Positions 13,401-22,693 of a DNA stretch of 64,000 bases are shown piece by piece (the first letter of the stretch is position 1; each line of letters starts with the position of its first letter). The position numbers and the translations under genes were made by a program. The stretch covers positions 12,455,001 to 12,519,000 of the forward strand of contig NC_065417.1 of the NCBI RefSeq assembly GCF_024362695.1, given 5' to 3'. The stretch is from Pectinophora gossypiella. Its lineage: Eukaryota; Arthropoda; Insecta; Lepidoptera; Gelechiidae. The notes beneath the pieces were generated by a model that worked only from the letters and a program-made list of their open reading frames with translations, had not been told where the DNA came from and searched no databases.

Positions 13401-16400
13401 CTTTAGCTTGAATATTTATTTACAATATTAATACATTACTAAATGCATACATTTTTACTTAAGTATTTCAACTTAGTATCTCTAATGTCTTCGTCCTTGA
13501 GACTCTTCAACCTGTAATAAAAAATATTTCATATAAAATACATGTTCAATGCAAATAGTCATTAATTATAGAATTATAGACGATAGTAATCCAGTGGTTC
13601 TTAACGGTTCTTCATGACTATGGAGTAAAAATATGCTGATCAAGGAGGTATAATGTCTTCATGCTACATCCCTAACGGGGTAGACAGTGAGTGTAAATTA
13701 GATGTAAAAAAATCTTTAGGGGCTATTATAGTAGTTAATTATAAGAATATAAATAAAAGTAATGAAGACTCACGTGTTCTATTTCTCCACAATCTTTGGA
13801 CCACATTTGTCCTTCCTCCATCAGAATTGTCTCTTGACACTGCATCACGAGGAGGCTGGCGTCTGTTGTCCCGTTCTATCTCATCATTCGCAATAGGAAA
13901 TGATGGATTATTAATTAAGTTGTGCAGTACCGCACAAGCATTAAAAATTTTTCCAGCCTTTATTGGGTCGTAATGCATAACTCTGTGTGCCAAAAGACAG
14001 CGAAAACGGGACTTCAAAATTCCAAAACATCGTTCCACGACATTCCGGGTGCGCACATGGCGTCTCGTGTAGTATTCCTCAGGGGAATTTGGAACAGCAT
14101 GCAGGATAGGTGTCATCATCCAATGGCGTTGGGCATAACCAGAGTCTCCCAAAAGCCAGTATGAGTTGTCCAGGGAATGGAGGTGTTCCATTTCCCGTTT
14201 CAGAGGGCTGCTGTTCCAAATATGGCTATCATGGCTAGCACCCCCGAAAGATGCATCACAATATGTGATGCGCATATTTGCATCGCAAACCTGAAAATTA
14301 AAATATTTTTAACCACACTATCAAAAGAATTAAAACAAATTTAGTTAGTTAAAGGCATGCTTCTTACCACCATCACATTCAATGAATGGTAATACTTCCT
14401 ATTGAAGAAGGCCTCTTCGGACTCGTGTGGTCGGATAATGGCAATGTGTGTGCCATCGATGCATCCAAGTACTCCAGGAAATCCAAATTTATCATTGAAA
14501 CCTCTGGAGACTTCTACACGCTCAGTTTCTGTTCGAGGAAACTTAATATATTTCCTCAAGATTGTGGGCTGATTGAGGGCATTTGTCACCTCTGTCAGAC
14601 AATCTGAAACAGTCTGTTGTGCAATCCCAAGCTTGTAGTCGTTGCCTACAGTGCGTTGGTATCCACCAAACGCATAGTACTGCAGAGCAGCCAATACCTG
14701 TAATTTATGACATATAGGTATTATATTGGATTCATGCAATGTTGTAGTATAACTAAATTTATCGAAATATAAGATAATATTTCGCAATGTATAACTAAGA
14801 TAGTAACCTAGGTACTACCTACCTTAATCTCGGGTTGCACAGCTGTAGACCGTTGAACCACCTTCAAATATGGTCCTAAATCATGACACAAAGTCCGAAA
14901 GTCATCCTTTGATAATCTAAAATTATCAATGAAGCTACTCTCTGAAACAAAACAAAAAAGCTATGTATGAAATGATCAAAATACGCTTCTAGTAGGTTCA
15001 GTAACATTTTCCTCTGTGAGCATTGAGCCACTTGTAAGATATAATGTTAGAAATAGGTTTACCTGTGAGAAGCATAGGCTGGCTATTGTCTCGAAGTATC
15101 CTGCGATCAATTCGCTCGAGATTCCGAAGACGTTCTTCGTCCGCAGCAGCCCACAATACGACTCTCTCCATGGCACTGTATTTTGATATGTAAACACCAA
15201 AATCCAGCGCGATATCAATTCTATATTGATAAAGATGTTCCTAAAATTACTCGCCCACCGTAAATAGCGTCTAATATCGTTGAAAAACAATGAAAATTAG
15301 AAAATAAAATTGATAACGGTTACTAAAAAGTGCCCGGCATCAACTGACATTTCCAATGGGAATCGGCTTCAGGCGCCGAACTTCGATTTTTTAGCCGGTA
15401 CCGATTTTAGTATCAAAAGTACTGAAATCATTCGTTCAATCGGCTTGCCGAAGTTCATGTGACGTCACGAATCGGGGATCGCCATCTTGGCTGCTTACGC
15501 GGTACGACAGGATCAAATCGATGTTCGATTTGCTCCAATCTGAATCGGCTTCGTCTTAGCCGGTAGGCCCCCAGCATATGAGCCAATAATTGATCGTGTT
15601 GTAATTTCAGACGTATCTCCTGAGGGTATGGAGGAAGAGGGCACGATATACGAAGACCTAGATGATGATCCGGGGCTCACCGCAAGGGCGCTCTACGACT
15701 ACCAAGCAGGTAACATATATCACGACTGTATCCCAATAAGGGTAGTCAGTGGTACACCTATCGCAAGATGAACCAAGCTAGATTTTCACTTTATTGCACA
15801 CAAAACAAGACATATACAGGAGAAACTTTTTCTAAGGTGGGCAAAGGCCTTATCGCTAAGAGCGATTTCTTTCACACAACCTTGGGCAGAGGATATAATA
15901 CACTTGTACAAGTGCTGTGTAGCGCGAAAAAAACTTGTTTTAAATAAGTAGTCGTTACGTAAGCTATGTCATAGGCATCTGATTGCTCAAAATAACGCCG
16001 ACACCAGCCGCGGCGCTAATTATATTGAGCGCTTCGATGAATAAACGATACGAATGCTATCTACGTAGATGGACGTGAAACGGCTATTGGTCGAAGGCCT
16101 CGATATAATTCGCGTCGCGCGCGGCGCGGTTACCGTGCAGAGCCTAAGGGTTGGTGATGGAATGTTAAAGTGTTTATGCGTGTTTTGCGTCTCCTCTCCG
16201 CGATGTTGGAATCGACACCACAATGTGATGTGTTCGCTGATAGATGGTGGAATGTATGGAGAGAGTGTTTGACTTTTTGCGAGACGATTTATTAATGATT
16301 TACTGTTTTTTTTCTATTATTATTTTTATTTTTGTGTGATAGTTTACTTTTTAATTTTGAAATTGTATTTTCTTTTCTTTTTTTTGTTTTCATCTCGAGC

Positions 16401-16907
16401 TCCTCCGTGCTTCGGAAGGCACGTTAACCCCGTTGGTCCCGGCTGCATTAGCAGTCGTTAATAACCATCAATCCGCACTGGGCCCGCGTGATGGTTTAAA
16501 GCCCGATCTCCCTACCCATCTAGGGAAAGCCCGTGCCCCAGCAGTGGGGACGTTAATGGGCTGATGATGATGATGAATTTCTTTTAGTGTTTTTAATGTT
16601 ATTTAGTCTTATTTTTCGTTTCTTTTTTTTCATTCAATGTTTATTTTTGTTGAATTAGTTTGTATATTGTTTTCTCGTCATACAGCGCATTGGGCCGTAC
16701 TGTAATGTTGTATGTACCTTAATAAAATAAATTATTCATTGTTTGTCCCCGTTAGCGGACGAGTCGGAGATAACGTTCGACCCGGGCGACATAATCACGC
16801 ACATTGAGCAGATCGACGCGGGCTGGTGGCAGGGGCTCGGCCCGCACGGCACCTTCGGCCTGTTCCCCGCCAACTACGTGGAGCTACTGCCTTGCACCCC
16901 GCGCTGA
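1491..16907 (+). CDS. Drebrin-like protein (Abp1/HIP-55 family) actin-binding adaptor
   Basis: Nine exons join in frame: 1491-1573, 2894-3065, 4359-4596, 5576-5673, 6043-6122, 6889-7032, 7867-8480, 15611-15709, 16756-16907. Together they encode 559 aa. Exons 1-3 give an ADF-homology domain (about residues 1-140) that includes KYVLINWQGEGAP and a VRKGTCANHV-like stretch, both typical of the family. Exons 4-6 encode a Glu/Arg-rich coiled coil (about 170-250, with ERDQFWMKEEQEEKK). Exon 7 is a Pro/Ser and acidic linker. Exons 8-9 encode an SH3 domain with ALYDYQA, the WW pair and FPANYVELL. Family members bind F-actin through ADF-H and link it to endocytic or signalling partners through SH3; that role is inferred. 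The ATG at 1491 has AAAATGG context. Intron 7 (8481-15610) is almost entirely a Harbinger transposon. The family assignment is firm. Exon edges rest on splice consensus and frame. Confidence 0.93.
3590..4012 (+). repeat. Two degenerate copies of an interspersed ~200-bp repeat
   Basis: Two related segments (about 3590-3780 and 3850-4012) end in the same wording, TTTAGTAAAAAGTATCTCAT followed by TTGACTA. Better-matching relatives lie at 24405-24617 and 57645-57865. They sit in intron 2 of the drebrin-like gene. There is no coding potential. Confidence 0.55.
5878..5972. mobile_element. Palindromic MITE, copy 1 (partly deleted)
   Basis: This is one of five copies of a GC-ended palindromic element. 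Its half contains CAATAGCC, a TCTACGTA core and GCTCGATATGAATCGCG. In this copy the second half of the core (AGAT and the following arm) is missing, so the palindrome is lopsided. It lies in intron 4 of the drebrin-like gene. Other copies: 16008-16130, 20224-20356, 20411-20627, 59420-59548. Confidence 0.7.
7125..7345 (+). repeat. Half of a fold-back repeat family
   Basis: The segment with TGGCATTAACTACTTGGCCG, a GAACCTCGGCTCAGGACGTC stretch and CGGGTCGATAGTGATAAGCG recurs at 54630-55190, where both orientations face each other, and in parts near 49620-49700 and 60610-60680. It lies in intron 6 of the drebrin-like gene, followed to about 7610 by a further repeat (GCCATTAACCGGGCACAAAT, also at 61890). 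Confidence 0.6.
8530..8683 (+). repeat. Interspersed repeat that served as the Harbinger target
   Basis: Text such as TCCGCTTACCTAACCTGAAG and GAAGGGAAAACCAGCCCA recurs at 52752-53010 and 62790-62940, and on the minus strand at 20815-20935, 32060-32108, 54780-54845 and 59240-59330. In the intact copies the next words are an AGGTTAGGTCACATACC-like stretch. Here that continuation is replaced by the Harbinger end at 8685, so the transposon landed inside an older repeat. Confidence 0.7.
9259..11020 (+). CDS. Harbinger-encoded Myb/SANT-like DNA-binding protein
   Basis: Five exons join in frame to 262 aa: 9259-9465, 9766-9945, 10279-10429, 10594-10653, 10830-11020. Residues about 5-90 form a Myb/SANT-like domain with conserved Trp residues (AAFWESLA, LKWRDYWTERKYSVRKK) followed by a basic AAKLRSHATGTGGGP stretch, as in the accessory proteins of PIF/Harbinger elements. 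Residues about 130-185 are Pro/Ser/Gln-rich. The C-terminus (about 205-262) is an Ala/Glu/Leu/Arg helix likely to be coiled coil (AVDRLAAAAEANNRAAN). In known Harbingers the partner protein helps carry the transposase to the nucleus and to the element ends; that role is inferred here. No frame damage was seen. The exon 2 donor (GAT|GTTGGT) is the least certain join. Confidence 0.8.
10554..11880 (+). repeat. Direct duplication inside the Harbinger element
   Basis: The segment 10554-10888 (intron 3 end, exon 4, intron 4 and start of exon 5 of the Myb-like gene) is repeated at 11206-11880, with the SINE at 11426-11760 inserted in the second copy. The second copy has base changes (CTCGAATCTTCAACTC against CTCGACTCTCCGACTC) and a shorter exon-5-like end. 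It lies after the stop codon, so it looks like a non-coding leftover, though it keeps splice-like borders. Confidence 0.8.
11426..11760 (+). mobile_element. tRNA-headed SINE (family A), complete with target duplication
   Basis: The 5' head has a pol III A box (TGGTCTAGTGGTTAGAGC) and B box (GGTTCGATTCC), as in a tRNA. The body has the words TGCTTCGGAGGGCACGTTAA, CCACCAACCCGCAGTGGAGC and GCCCAGCAGTGGGACGTATA. It is flanked by a 13-bp duplication TATATTAATTGTT at 11413-11425 and 11761-11773. A near-identical copy is at 47711-48072. It is inserted in the second copy of the Harbinger internal duplication, so it is younger than that duplication. Confidence 0.9.
12321..13365 (+). repeat. 71-bp satellite array (about 14.6 units) inside Harbinger
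   Basis: The unit starts TTACATGTCAAGGACTATAC and includes CCACTTAAGTAACATGACTG. Starts fall every 71 bp (12321, 12392, 12463 and so on). Three unit types differ at four linked places: type A (ACATATC, GGACCATACGAA, CGTATCT), type B (ACATGTC, GGACTATACGAG, CATATCT) and a mixed type C (ACATGTC, CGAA, CGTATCT). Reading left to right, after a first mixed unit (B-like with CGAA), the order is A B B A B A B B A B C B C and a truncated last unit. It lies just past the 3' end of the transposase gene. Confidence 0.93.
13739..15171 (-). CDS. Harbinger transposase (HARBI1-like DDE nuclease)
   Basis: Four exons on the minus strand join in frame to 369 aa: 15063-15171, 14823-14941, 14368-14697, 13739-14290. 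This is close to the usual 350-400 aa of HARBI1-type nucleases. Acidic motifs typical of the family are present in order: GCIDGTHIAI (D157), VCDANMRI with SHDSHIW (D207), LLGDSGYAQ (D235) and NVVERCFGILKSRFRC (E272). There is no stop or frameshift, so the enzyme could be active. The N-terminal part has the helical MERVVLWAAADEERLRNLER stretch. The last residues may be altered by a further splice: a GTGAGT donor lies near the stop at about 13770, with an acceptor near 13530. It is the catalytic gene of the element at 8685-15571. Confidence 0.88.
16008..16130. mobile_element. Palindromic MITE, copy 2
   Basis: It reads GCGGCGCTAATTATATTGAG at the left and CTCGATATAATTCGCGTCGC at the right, with the ATCTACGTAGAT palindrome at its centre. 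The two halves are approximate reverse complements. It lies in the last intron of the drebrin-like gene. Confidence 0.8.
16385..16577 (+). mobile_element. SINE family B, 3' part only
   Basis: The body and 3' end match the full copy at 17922-18212 (GTCCCGGCTGCATTAGCAGT, GATGATGATGATG tail). The tRNA-like head is missing, so it is 5'-truncated. It lies in the last intron of the drebrin-like gene. Confidence 0.75.
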
Positions 16908-17195
16908 ACACAACCAAAACGATACGCCTAATATTATGATGACGATTGGTGTGTAAGTAGTATGGCAACGCTTTAAGATACAAACAACCTGTACTTTTCA
17001 CCATTGGTATTTATTTATTAGGTTTGCCAACAGACAAAAACACTTTTACACGTAACTTAACCTATATACAAATACTGGACTAGTGCTCGTCCAATTATAG
17101 GCAAACACAACATGCTACTTTATTAACGCTACAAAGGACGACGGTATAATTATGCACACCCGGACACTCCATTCAAAAGTCTCATTCTTACTATA

Positions 17196-17335
17196 TAAAC
17201 AGCCTATATACGTCCCACTGCTGGGCACAGGCCTCCTCTCAATCAACCGGAGGGGATATGGAGCATGCTCCACCACGCTGCTCCAATGCGGGTTGGTGGA
17301 GGCGTTTTTATGGCTAATAGCGTAGCTCTATGGGG
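17196..17335 (-). mobile_element. SINE family A, 3' fragment
   Basis: On the minus strand it gives CGCTATTAGCCATAAAAACG, CCACCAACCCGCATTGGAGC and GCCCAGCAGTGGGACGTATA, as in the SINE at 11426-11760. The head is lacking. Confidence 0.75.
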
Positions 17336-17630
17336 TTGCCATACCACTTATTTATCCCATAAAAAACTGCGCGACGCAAATACAAAGTTCCGTCTGGTAA
17401 GATTGTCAGACTTCAGATCATAATATACAATACGAAATAATTTATTCGTGAATGTTGCGTGTTACAAGATATTACAGTGTCGGTCTCAGCACATTCAGCC
17501 AAGAATTGGCATATGAATTTAAAAAAATATATACTCGTTATAAAATAACACAAGCTCGTGACTATATTCCAAATTGGGCTAGTCAGAGGAACATCCGTCG
17601 TAAGATGCACTGAGTTCCAATGTCGCGGAA

Positions 17631-17636
17631 AATAAA
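17631..17636 (+). promoter_or_regulatory. Candidate poly(A) signal of the drebrin-like gene
   Basis: AATAAA lies 724 bp past the stop codon. A second AATAAA at 23603-23608, followed by an AT-rich stretch, would give a much longer 3' end. Only transcript data can tell which is used. Confidence 0.3.
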
Positions 17637-17921
17637 AGTAAAACATTAAATGTGAAAATGTAAATGTATTATTTTTCATGATTGAAGGCCTTTCTGACTT
17701 TTTATTTTAACATATTTTGGCGGCGAGGAAGTGCTGCCAAAGGATGTGTTTCGGGGTACCGAACAGAGCATAGTACCCCGCTAGCCACAAGTTGGTAGTT
17801 AGATTAGCGGGGCATGCGCATTGTTGAATGTGGCGCCATCTGTTGCATGTGCGCGGAACTAGCTGGCCAATTAGTTGGGTCCGCCACATTATTTTTATTT
17901 TCTATGTATTGCCTTTTTCTA

Positions 17922-18212
17922 GAAGGAGCTCGGTGGCGCAGCGGTTAACTTGCTCGGTCTGCGATTGTTGAAGTAAAGCAACTTTCGCAAAGGCCGGTCA
18001 TAGGATGGGTGACCACAAAAAAAGTTTTCATCTCGAGCTCCTCCGTGCTTCGGAAAGCACGTTAAGCCGTTGGTCCCGGCTGCATTAGCAGTCGTTAATA
18101 ACCATCAATCCGCACTGGGCCCGCGTGATGGTTTAAGGCCCGATCTCCCTATCCATCCATAGGGAAGGCCCGTGCCCCAGCAGTGGGGACGTTAATAGGC
18201 TGATGATGATGA
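17922..18212 (+). mobile_element. tRNA-headed SINE (family B), complete
   Basis: The head GAGCTCGGTGGCGCAGCGG is tRNA-like. The body shares TTCGGAAAGCACGTTAAGCC-type wording with family A, and the 3' end is a GAT microsatellite. It is flanked by a 12-bp duplication TGCCTTTTTCTA at 17910-17921 and 18213-18224. Other copies: 16385-16577, 49180-49480, 58820-59057. Confidence 0.88.
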
Positions 18213-18439
18213 TGCCTTTTTCTAACATTCACGTTACATTCGACAATCTTAGCTGACGGAACTTGTGTTGCAAGGTAGTGTTATACTATCAATATTTATT
18301 GTAATAAAATTGTTTAAAACAAGTTATTTCAACGCTTCGAACTGGTGAGAAATAAGACAGTTAAAAAATTAACTCATTGCTACGAATTGTTGTCTGAACC
18401 ACAATAATTTATCACAGATAACATTATAACATCATCTAT

Positions 18440-19015
18440 ACAGGCTGTAGTGACATCGTAACGAAAACTTTGGGGATGATTCGGACATCGGACCATGATT
18501 CTAAGTTGATGTCAAGTGGGATTTTCCGTCGCAAAAGTATGAAACTGAAAATAATTTAAAAAAACACTAAAGTTTTCACGAATTTGCCGACAGGAAATCG
18601 CCCTCAGTATTCGTTATGGTGTCACTAACATCCATACGTATTCGTATGGCTCCCTGTACGTAGTTGTACTTGAGGGATAATTCAGACTATGATTCTGAGT
18701 TGATGTCAAGTGGAAAAGTATGAAACATAAATCGCGCCCTCAACCTTATAGCCGACGAGATGGATCTGTTTATCTGCAGCCTGAGTGAATTCACAAAAAT
18801 GACTTTATATATAATATATAGATTGTAAAAATAATAATAATCCAAGCCTTGTTTTGTATTACCACACTATCGCATTGGGATAAACCTGTAATGGTAGATG
18901 TAAAAGAGGAAATAAATAAATAAATAAAATAATTTAAAAAATCTTCCACTTGGCATAACTTACAATCATGAGTTGAATCATCTCCCTCAGTATTCGTTAC
19001 GACGTCACTGACACT
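18440..19015. repeat. Inverted-repeat element family with CGTAACGAA ends
   Basis: Pieces with GTGACATCGTAACGAAAAC, GATTCTAAGTTGATGTCAAG and TTTTCCGTCGCAAAAGTATG recur here several times in both orientations, and again at 46350-46490 and 63690-63925. The copy at 63690-63925 shows the complete palindrome. This locus looks like two or three broken copies. No coding potential was seen. Confidence 0.65.
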
Positions 19016-19111
19016 ATGTATACTTATGTGGAACGATCCTTAGTATAGAGTTAAATGCCATGTTTCAGTATTCGAATTTATACTTTATACAAGTGCACAT
19101 AACATCTTTAA

Positions 19112-20099
19112 CCCTTAAACAGGCCCCGAAGAACTGCTGTAAGAAATAAAGTGTTATATATGGATTTAGGCTTTGAATAGCGGCCTGTATGATTCCTTAT
19201 CAACACATTCAGAAAAAAAACACTGAAAGTCCTGAAAAAAAATGTGGGAAAACATAATCCCATTGCCTGGATAGAGACTATCCTTTATGTGATAGCTATA
19301 TATAAATGTCGAATGTTTGTCTGTTCATAATTCTGTGTTTGATTACTAGATCATTATTATTTTAAATTGTAATTGCTATTACTTATTTAATTATTTATTT
19401 ATAATTAATTTAATTTAAAAATAATTGTATTAATTTTTTATATTTATAGAGGTTATTATGTGGTAAGTAAATCAAATACTTTTTATTATAAATCCCATTT
19501 ATTTCACATTTTATTATGAATCCCGAATTTAGTATAATTTGTGTATAACATAATCATAATAAATTTGTGTGTAATCGAAATGATGCGTAGTTTTTAGTAA
19601 AACAAATATGTTTAAAAAAACACAAGTAACGTCGGGTGCAAAGGCTAGTATAAAAAAAATGGTGATTTGAACAGGCAAAGGATATATAGCTCCCACAAAT
19701 AAGTTCGACTCAACAGGCTTTGGTCACATGTTCCCCACATTATTATTTGCCTTGTTTTAGACAATTTAGCAAGAAATCAACTAGAAATAATGCAAATCCT
19801 GTTAGGAAAATTCAAAATCTCTAACATATCAAAAAATTGCACGACTTATCTTTCTTTGTTTCGCCATAATCTGTATAAAACCACCACAGTCACTCAAAAA
19901 CACGTCTCTAACGGACAGACGAAACTCGAATGGCTGTCAGTGTCACTTACGTTCGGATACACAAAGTTTGAAAATTCGGAACCATAGAGTATATATTTAC
20001 GATTAAATTTTGACAGATTGTGGACTCTTTATTGCCAAAACCTGGCTACAGTATCGAAAAATCAATGTGGGACACATATGTCCGCGGCCTGCTTAAGGG
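19112..20099. mobile_element. piggyBac-like non-autonomous element (988 bp)
   Basis: TTAA at 19108-19111 and 20100-20103 flanks ends CCCTTAAACAGGCC (19112-19125) and GGCCTGCTTAAGGG (20086-20099), which match as inverted repeats at 13 of 14 bases. TTAA duplication with CCC-starting ends is the hallmark of piggyBac. The AT-rich interior has no recognisable transposase, so it would depend on an enzyme from elsewhere. Confidence 0.75.
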
Positions 20100-20223
20100 T
20101 TAACACTCCTTAATGTTTTACATTATAGTGTTCGTTTAAAATACTATATTACTTTGATTTTGCTTGGATTTAATAAACACTTATAGTTAAAAATTGCCAT
20201 AGCTCTAGGTTTGCATTCTTCTG

Positions 20224-20627
20224 TTCGTGCTACGTGCGTGCGCGGCGCGAATTGTATTGAGCGTTTCCACCAATAGATGAAGCGAATGCTATCTACGTAG
20301 ATAGACGTCGTACGGCTATTGGTCGAAGCCTTTGTTGCCATGCCGCGAGCGCTGCACAAAAAAAAAATTAATAAAAAATGCCATCGGTCTATGTTTGCAT
20401 TCTTCTGTTGTGCAGCGCTCGCGGCATGGCAACAAAGGCTTCGACCAATAGCCGTACGACGTCTATCTACGTAGATATCATTCGCTTCATCTATTGGTCG
20501 AAACCCTTAACCCCTTAAATGCCGAAACGCGGATCTCGACCAGACACAATGTAAAATCTATTGTGTCTGGTATCTCGGCATATGAGAGGTTAATACAATT
20601 CGCGCCGCGCACGCACGTAGCACGAAT
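20224..20627. repeat. Long inverted repeat made of two palindromic MITE copies
   Basis: Arm 1 (20224-20356) and arm 2 (20411-20627, interrupted by the small element at 20511-20589) are reverse complements over about 130 bp, including CGCTCGCGGCATGGCAACAA, CTATTGGTCGA, ATCTACGTAGAT-like cores and GCACGCACGTAGCACGAA. The spacer of about 54 bp repeats the words TTTGCATTCTTCTGTT that also precede arm 1. The DNA could form a large cruciform, or a long hairpin if transcribed. Confidence 0.85.
20511..20589. mobile_element. 79-bp TTAA-flanked MITE
   Basis: TTAA occurs at 20507-20510 and 20590-20593. The ends CCCCTTAAATGCCGA and TCGGCATATGAGAGG are imperfect inverted repeats, and the centre has an inverted ACCAGACACAAT / ATTGTGTCTGGT pair. 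It interrupts arm 2 of the surrounding inverted repeat, so it inserted later. It is probably mobilised by a piggyBac-type enzyme. Confidence 0.7.
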
Positions 20628-20814
20628 TATGTACGATACGATTATGTACGTTCACAAATAAATTATTAGGGGGAGGGTCTATACTATGGAGCTTTTGGGA
20701 AGACCACGCGTGAATCAGTATTTAAGTTCCTTAAAAGATATGTATTCCATGATGCAGGAAAACATCGGAAGGAATCCCACATATCCGAGAAATGTTTTTC
20801 TAAGCTATGTGACC

Positions 20815-20935
20815 TATAACTGGCTGATTTTCCCCTTCGGGTTGGAAGGTCAGATTGACAGTCGCTTCTGTAAAAAACCGGACCTGGAACATTTTCAGGT
20901 TAGGTAAGCGGACTCTGTGAAAACGGAGTAACTTT
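20815..20935 (-). repeat. Minus-strand copy of the ACCAGCCC/TTACCTAACCTGA repeat
   Basis: CCTTCGGGTTGGAAGGTCAG, CGCTTCTGTAAAAAACCGGA and TCAGGTTAGGTAAGCGGA are the reverse complement of the repeat at 8530-8683. It carries no gene. Confidence 0.65.
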
Positions 20936-22478
20936 TGGGTGATGATGAATGATATTCCATGAGAGAGTTTAGTCGTAAGTGTAGATGGAAGTCTGATCTA
21001 TAAGATAGGATGGTGTGGACATTTTCTGATCAGTCATTTTAGAATGATAGTTGTGACATAGTAACTTAGAGTAGGTTTATAATCTTTATTATTATTTACA
21101 TCGATTTATTTATTTATTAAGAAATAAATTTCCATTTGTGTAATAATTAGCAACATATAATTTTAATGAGTTGTGATTTGACTAAGTAACTTTTTTGGTA
21201 TTTGTATAATCGCGTTAACCTATTAAGAGGGAAAATCGGCATAAAAATCATACGAAGTGGTGTATCTTGTTTTTTTTGTTGATGTTTGTAGTGTTGCCAT
21301 GCATCGTAAATAATTTACTTATTACACGTACCACTTATGAATATCAGACGTTTCCCTTGTAATAGTCTACATTTTGCGTGTTGAAAATGTTAATAGCAAT
21401 AACAGGTCGATTTTAATGTTATTTTATGCTGTTATAGATCTTATATTTATGCATTTACAGGTTCCTTGTGAAGTAGTCCATTTATTAATTTTTAAAGCAC
21501 GGGCGACTTAGATTACAGTTTATTAGACTGCGTTGTTTAAACTTTTGCATTTTATTGATGCTTTTAGCTGTACTTAGTTCACTTGAGCTTCATAAAACAA
21601 CTCTTATATTACGCGATATTTATTCAATTTTAGACCAAGATTTGTAGATAATTTTATTATTTATATAATAAGAATCCTAGTTTGTAAACTTTGTAAGAAA
21701 TTTGGAACTTATTACCTTCAAAATTGTGTCTTAGTAGTGCCAAAATTTTTACCCCAATACAATTTTGTACTATTTTTTAATCACTTTGTAAGACGTAAGT
21801 TCTATTGCCTTTGCTGTTTCTCAATAGTGTTGCCAATTAATCTGCTGTAGCTCACGAACTGGTGAATGAAGAACTTTATATCTGTTACTCTCGCTATAAA
21901 TAGCGATGTTGTCGAAAATCTTACTCTACATACCTATATTAACCGAGTTGGGCGTAATCGATTACATTTTTAATCAGATTAGTAATCTAATTGAAAATAA
22001 TCATGATTACATCAATCGTAATTATTTTTTATCTTTGACTACTATCAATCTTAACTACTTGTAATCATGATTACAGTAGTTTTTAATCAACGATTGTAAA
22101 AGAGGTTTACAATCTAATTACTTTTAACCCCAACCCTACACTGCCTTATTGATAGTGCGAGTAACATTGGTACTTATTATCGAAAGACTGGTTATTTTGT
22201 TATCAAAAACAAGTGATGGTCAGTTTTTTGGCAACACAATCTATCTGTATTTCTTTCTTATCTTGAAATCCTATAACTAATTTCCCAATATCTAAAAGCT
22301 TCATTCATAATATCAATAAAACCTTTTGTGTCCCGTTCAAAAGGTTATTTTATATTTTTGGTTATACCCCTTAGAATCTAGCATGATTAGAGTGACAAAT
22401 CTTTCACCTCTTTCATGCTAAGCTGTATACCGTAAGTGCGAAAGAGACGTATCTCTCATCTCTTTCCCGCAAGGCGAT
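20936..22478. other. Gene-free AT-rich stretch
   Basis: No coding ORF was found. It may be the distal 3' UTR of the drebrin-like gene or plain spacer. At 21953-22133 there is a cluster of inverted GTAATC/GATTAC words (GTAATCGATTAC, TAATCATGATTAC twice), which looks like a degraded palindromic MITE. Confidence 0.45.
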
Positions 22479-22625
22479 GTACGGTCACGAGTACTAATAT
22501 GTATATACTTTGAAACCATGTCACCTTAAATTTATTGACAAATTAAACCGTAAGTCTCATTAAATGTCAAAAATGAAAGTGCGACAGGGTTCTAAAGTGG
22601 GTACATGATATTGCTCATGACTGTA
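22479..22625. mobile_element. GTAC-ended MITE, copy 1
   Basis: It starts GTACGGTCACGAG and ends CTCATGACTGTA. It shares TAAGTCTCATTAAATGTCAA and AAAGTGGGTACAT with full copies at 33135-33282 (reverse) and 50506-50653. It is about 147 bp with no ORF. Confidence 0.8.
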
Positions 22626-22693
22626 CTATATCTCTGTCCCGTTGTGTCCTGTGTTAGAATATATAAATCGTGCTACGTTTTAAGGAGTATATT

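Larger units (their letters stand above)
8685..15571. mobile_element. Complete PIF/Harbinger DNA transposon
   Basis: The left end GGGGCCTACCGGCTAA (8685-8700) and the right end TTAGCCGGTAGGCCCC (15556-15571) are perfect 16-bp terminal inverted repeats. They are flanked by CAG at 8682-8684 and 15572-15574, a 3-bp target duplication as expected for PIF/Harbinger. Subterminal sequence repeats the words GCCGAACTTCG and CGAAGTTCGGC on both sides. The 6.9-kb interior carries the two genes typical of the superfamily on opposite strands: a Myb/SANT-like protein (9259-11020, +) and a DDE nuclease (13739-15171, -). It also contains a tandem duplication, a SINE and a 71-bp satellite array. Perfect ends, intact duplication and open frames suggest a fairly recent insertion. 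It is nested in intron 7 of the drebrin-like gene, which without it would be about 240 bp. Confidence 0.93.
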
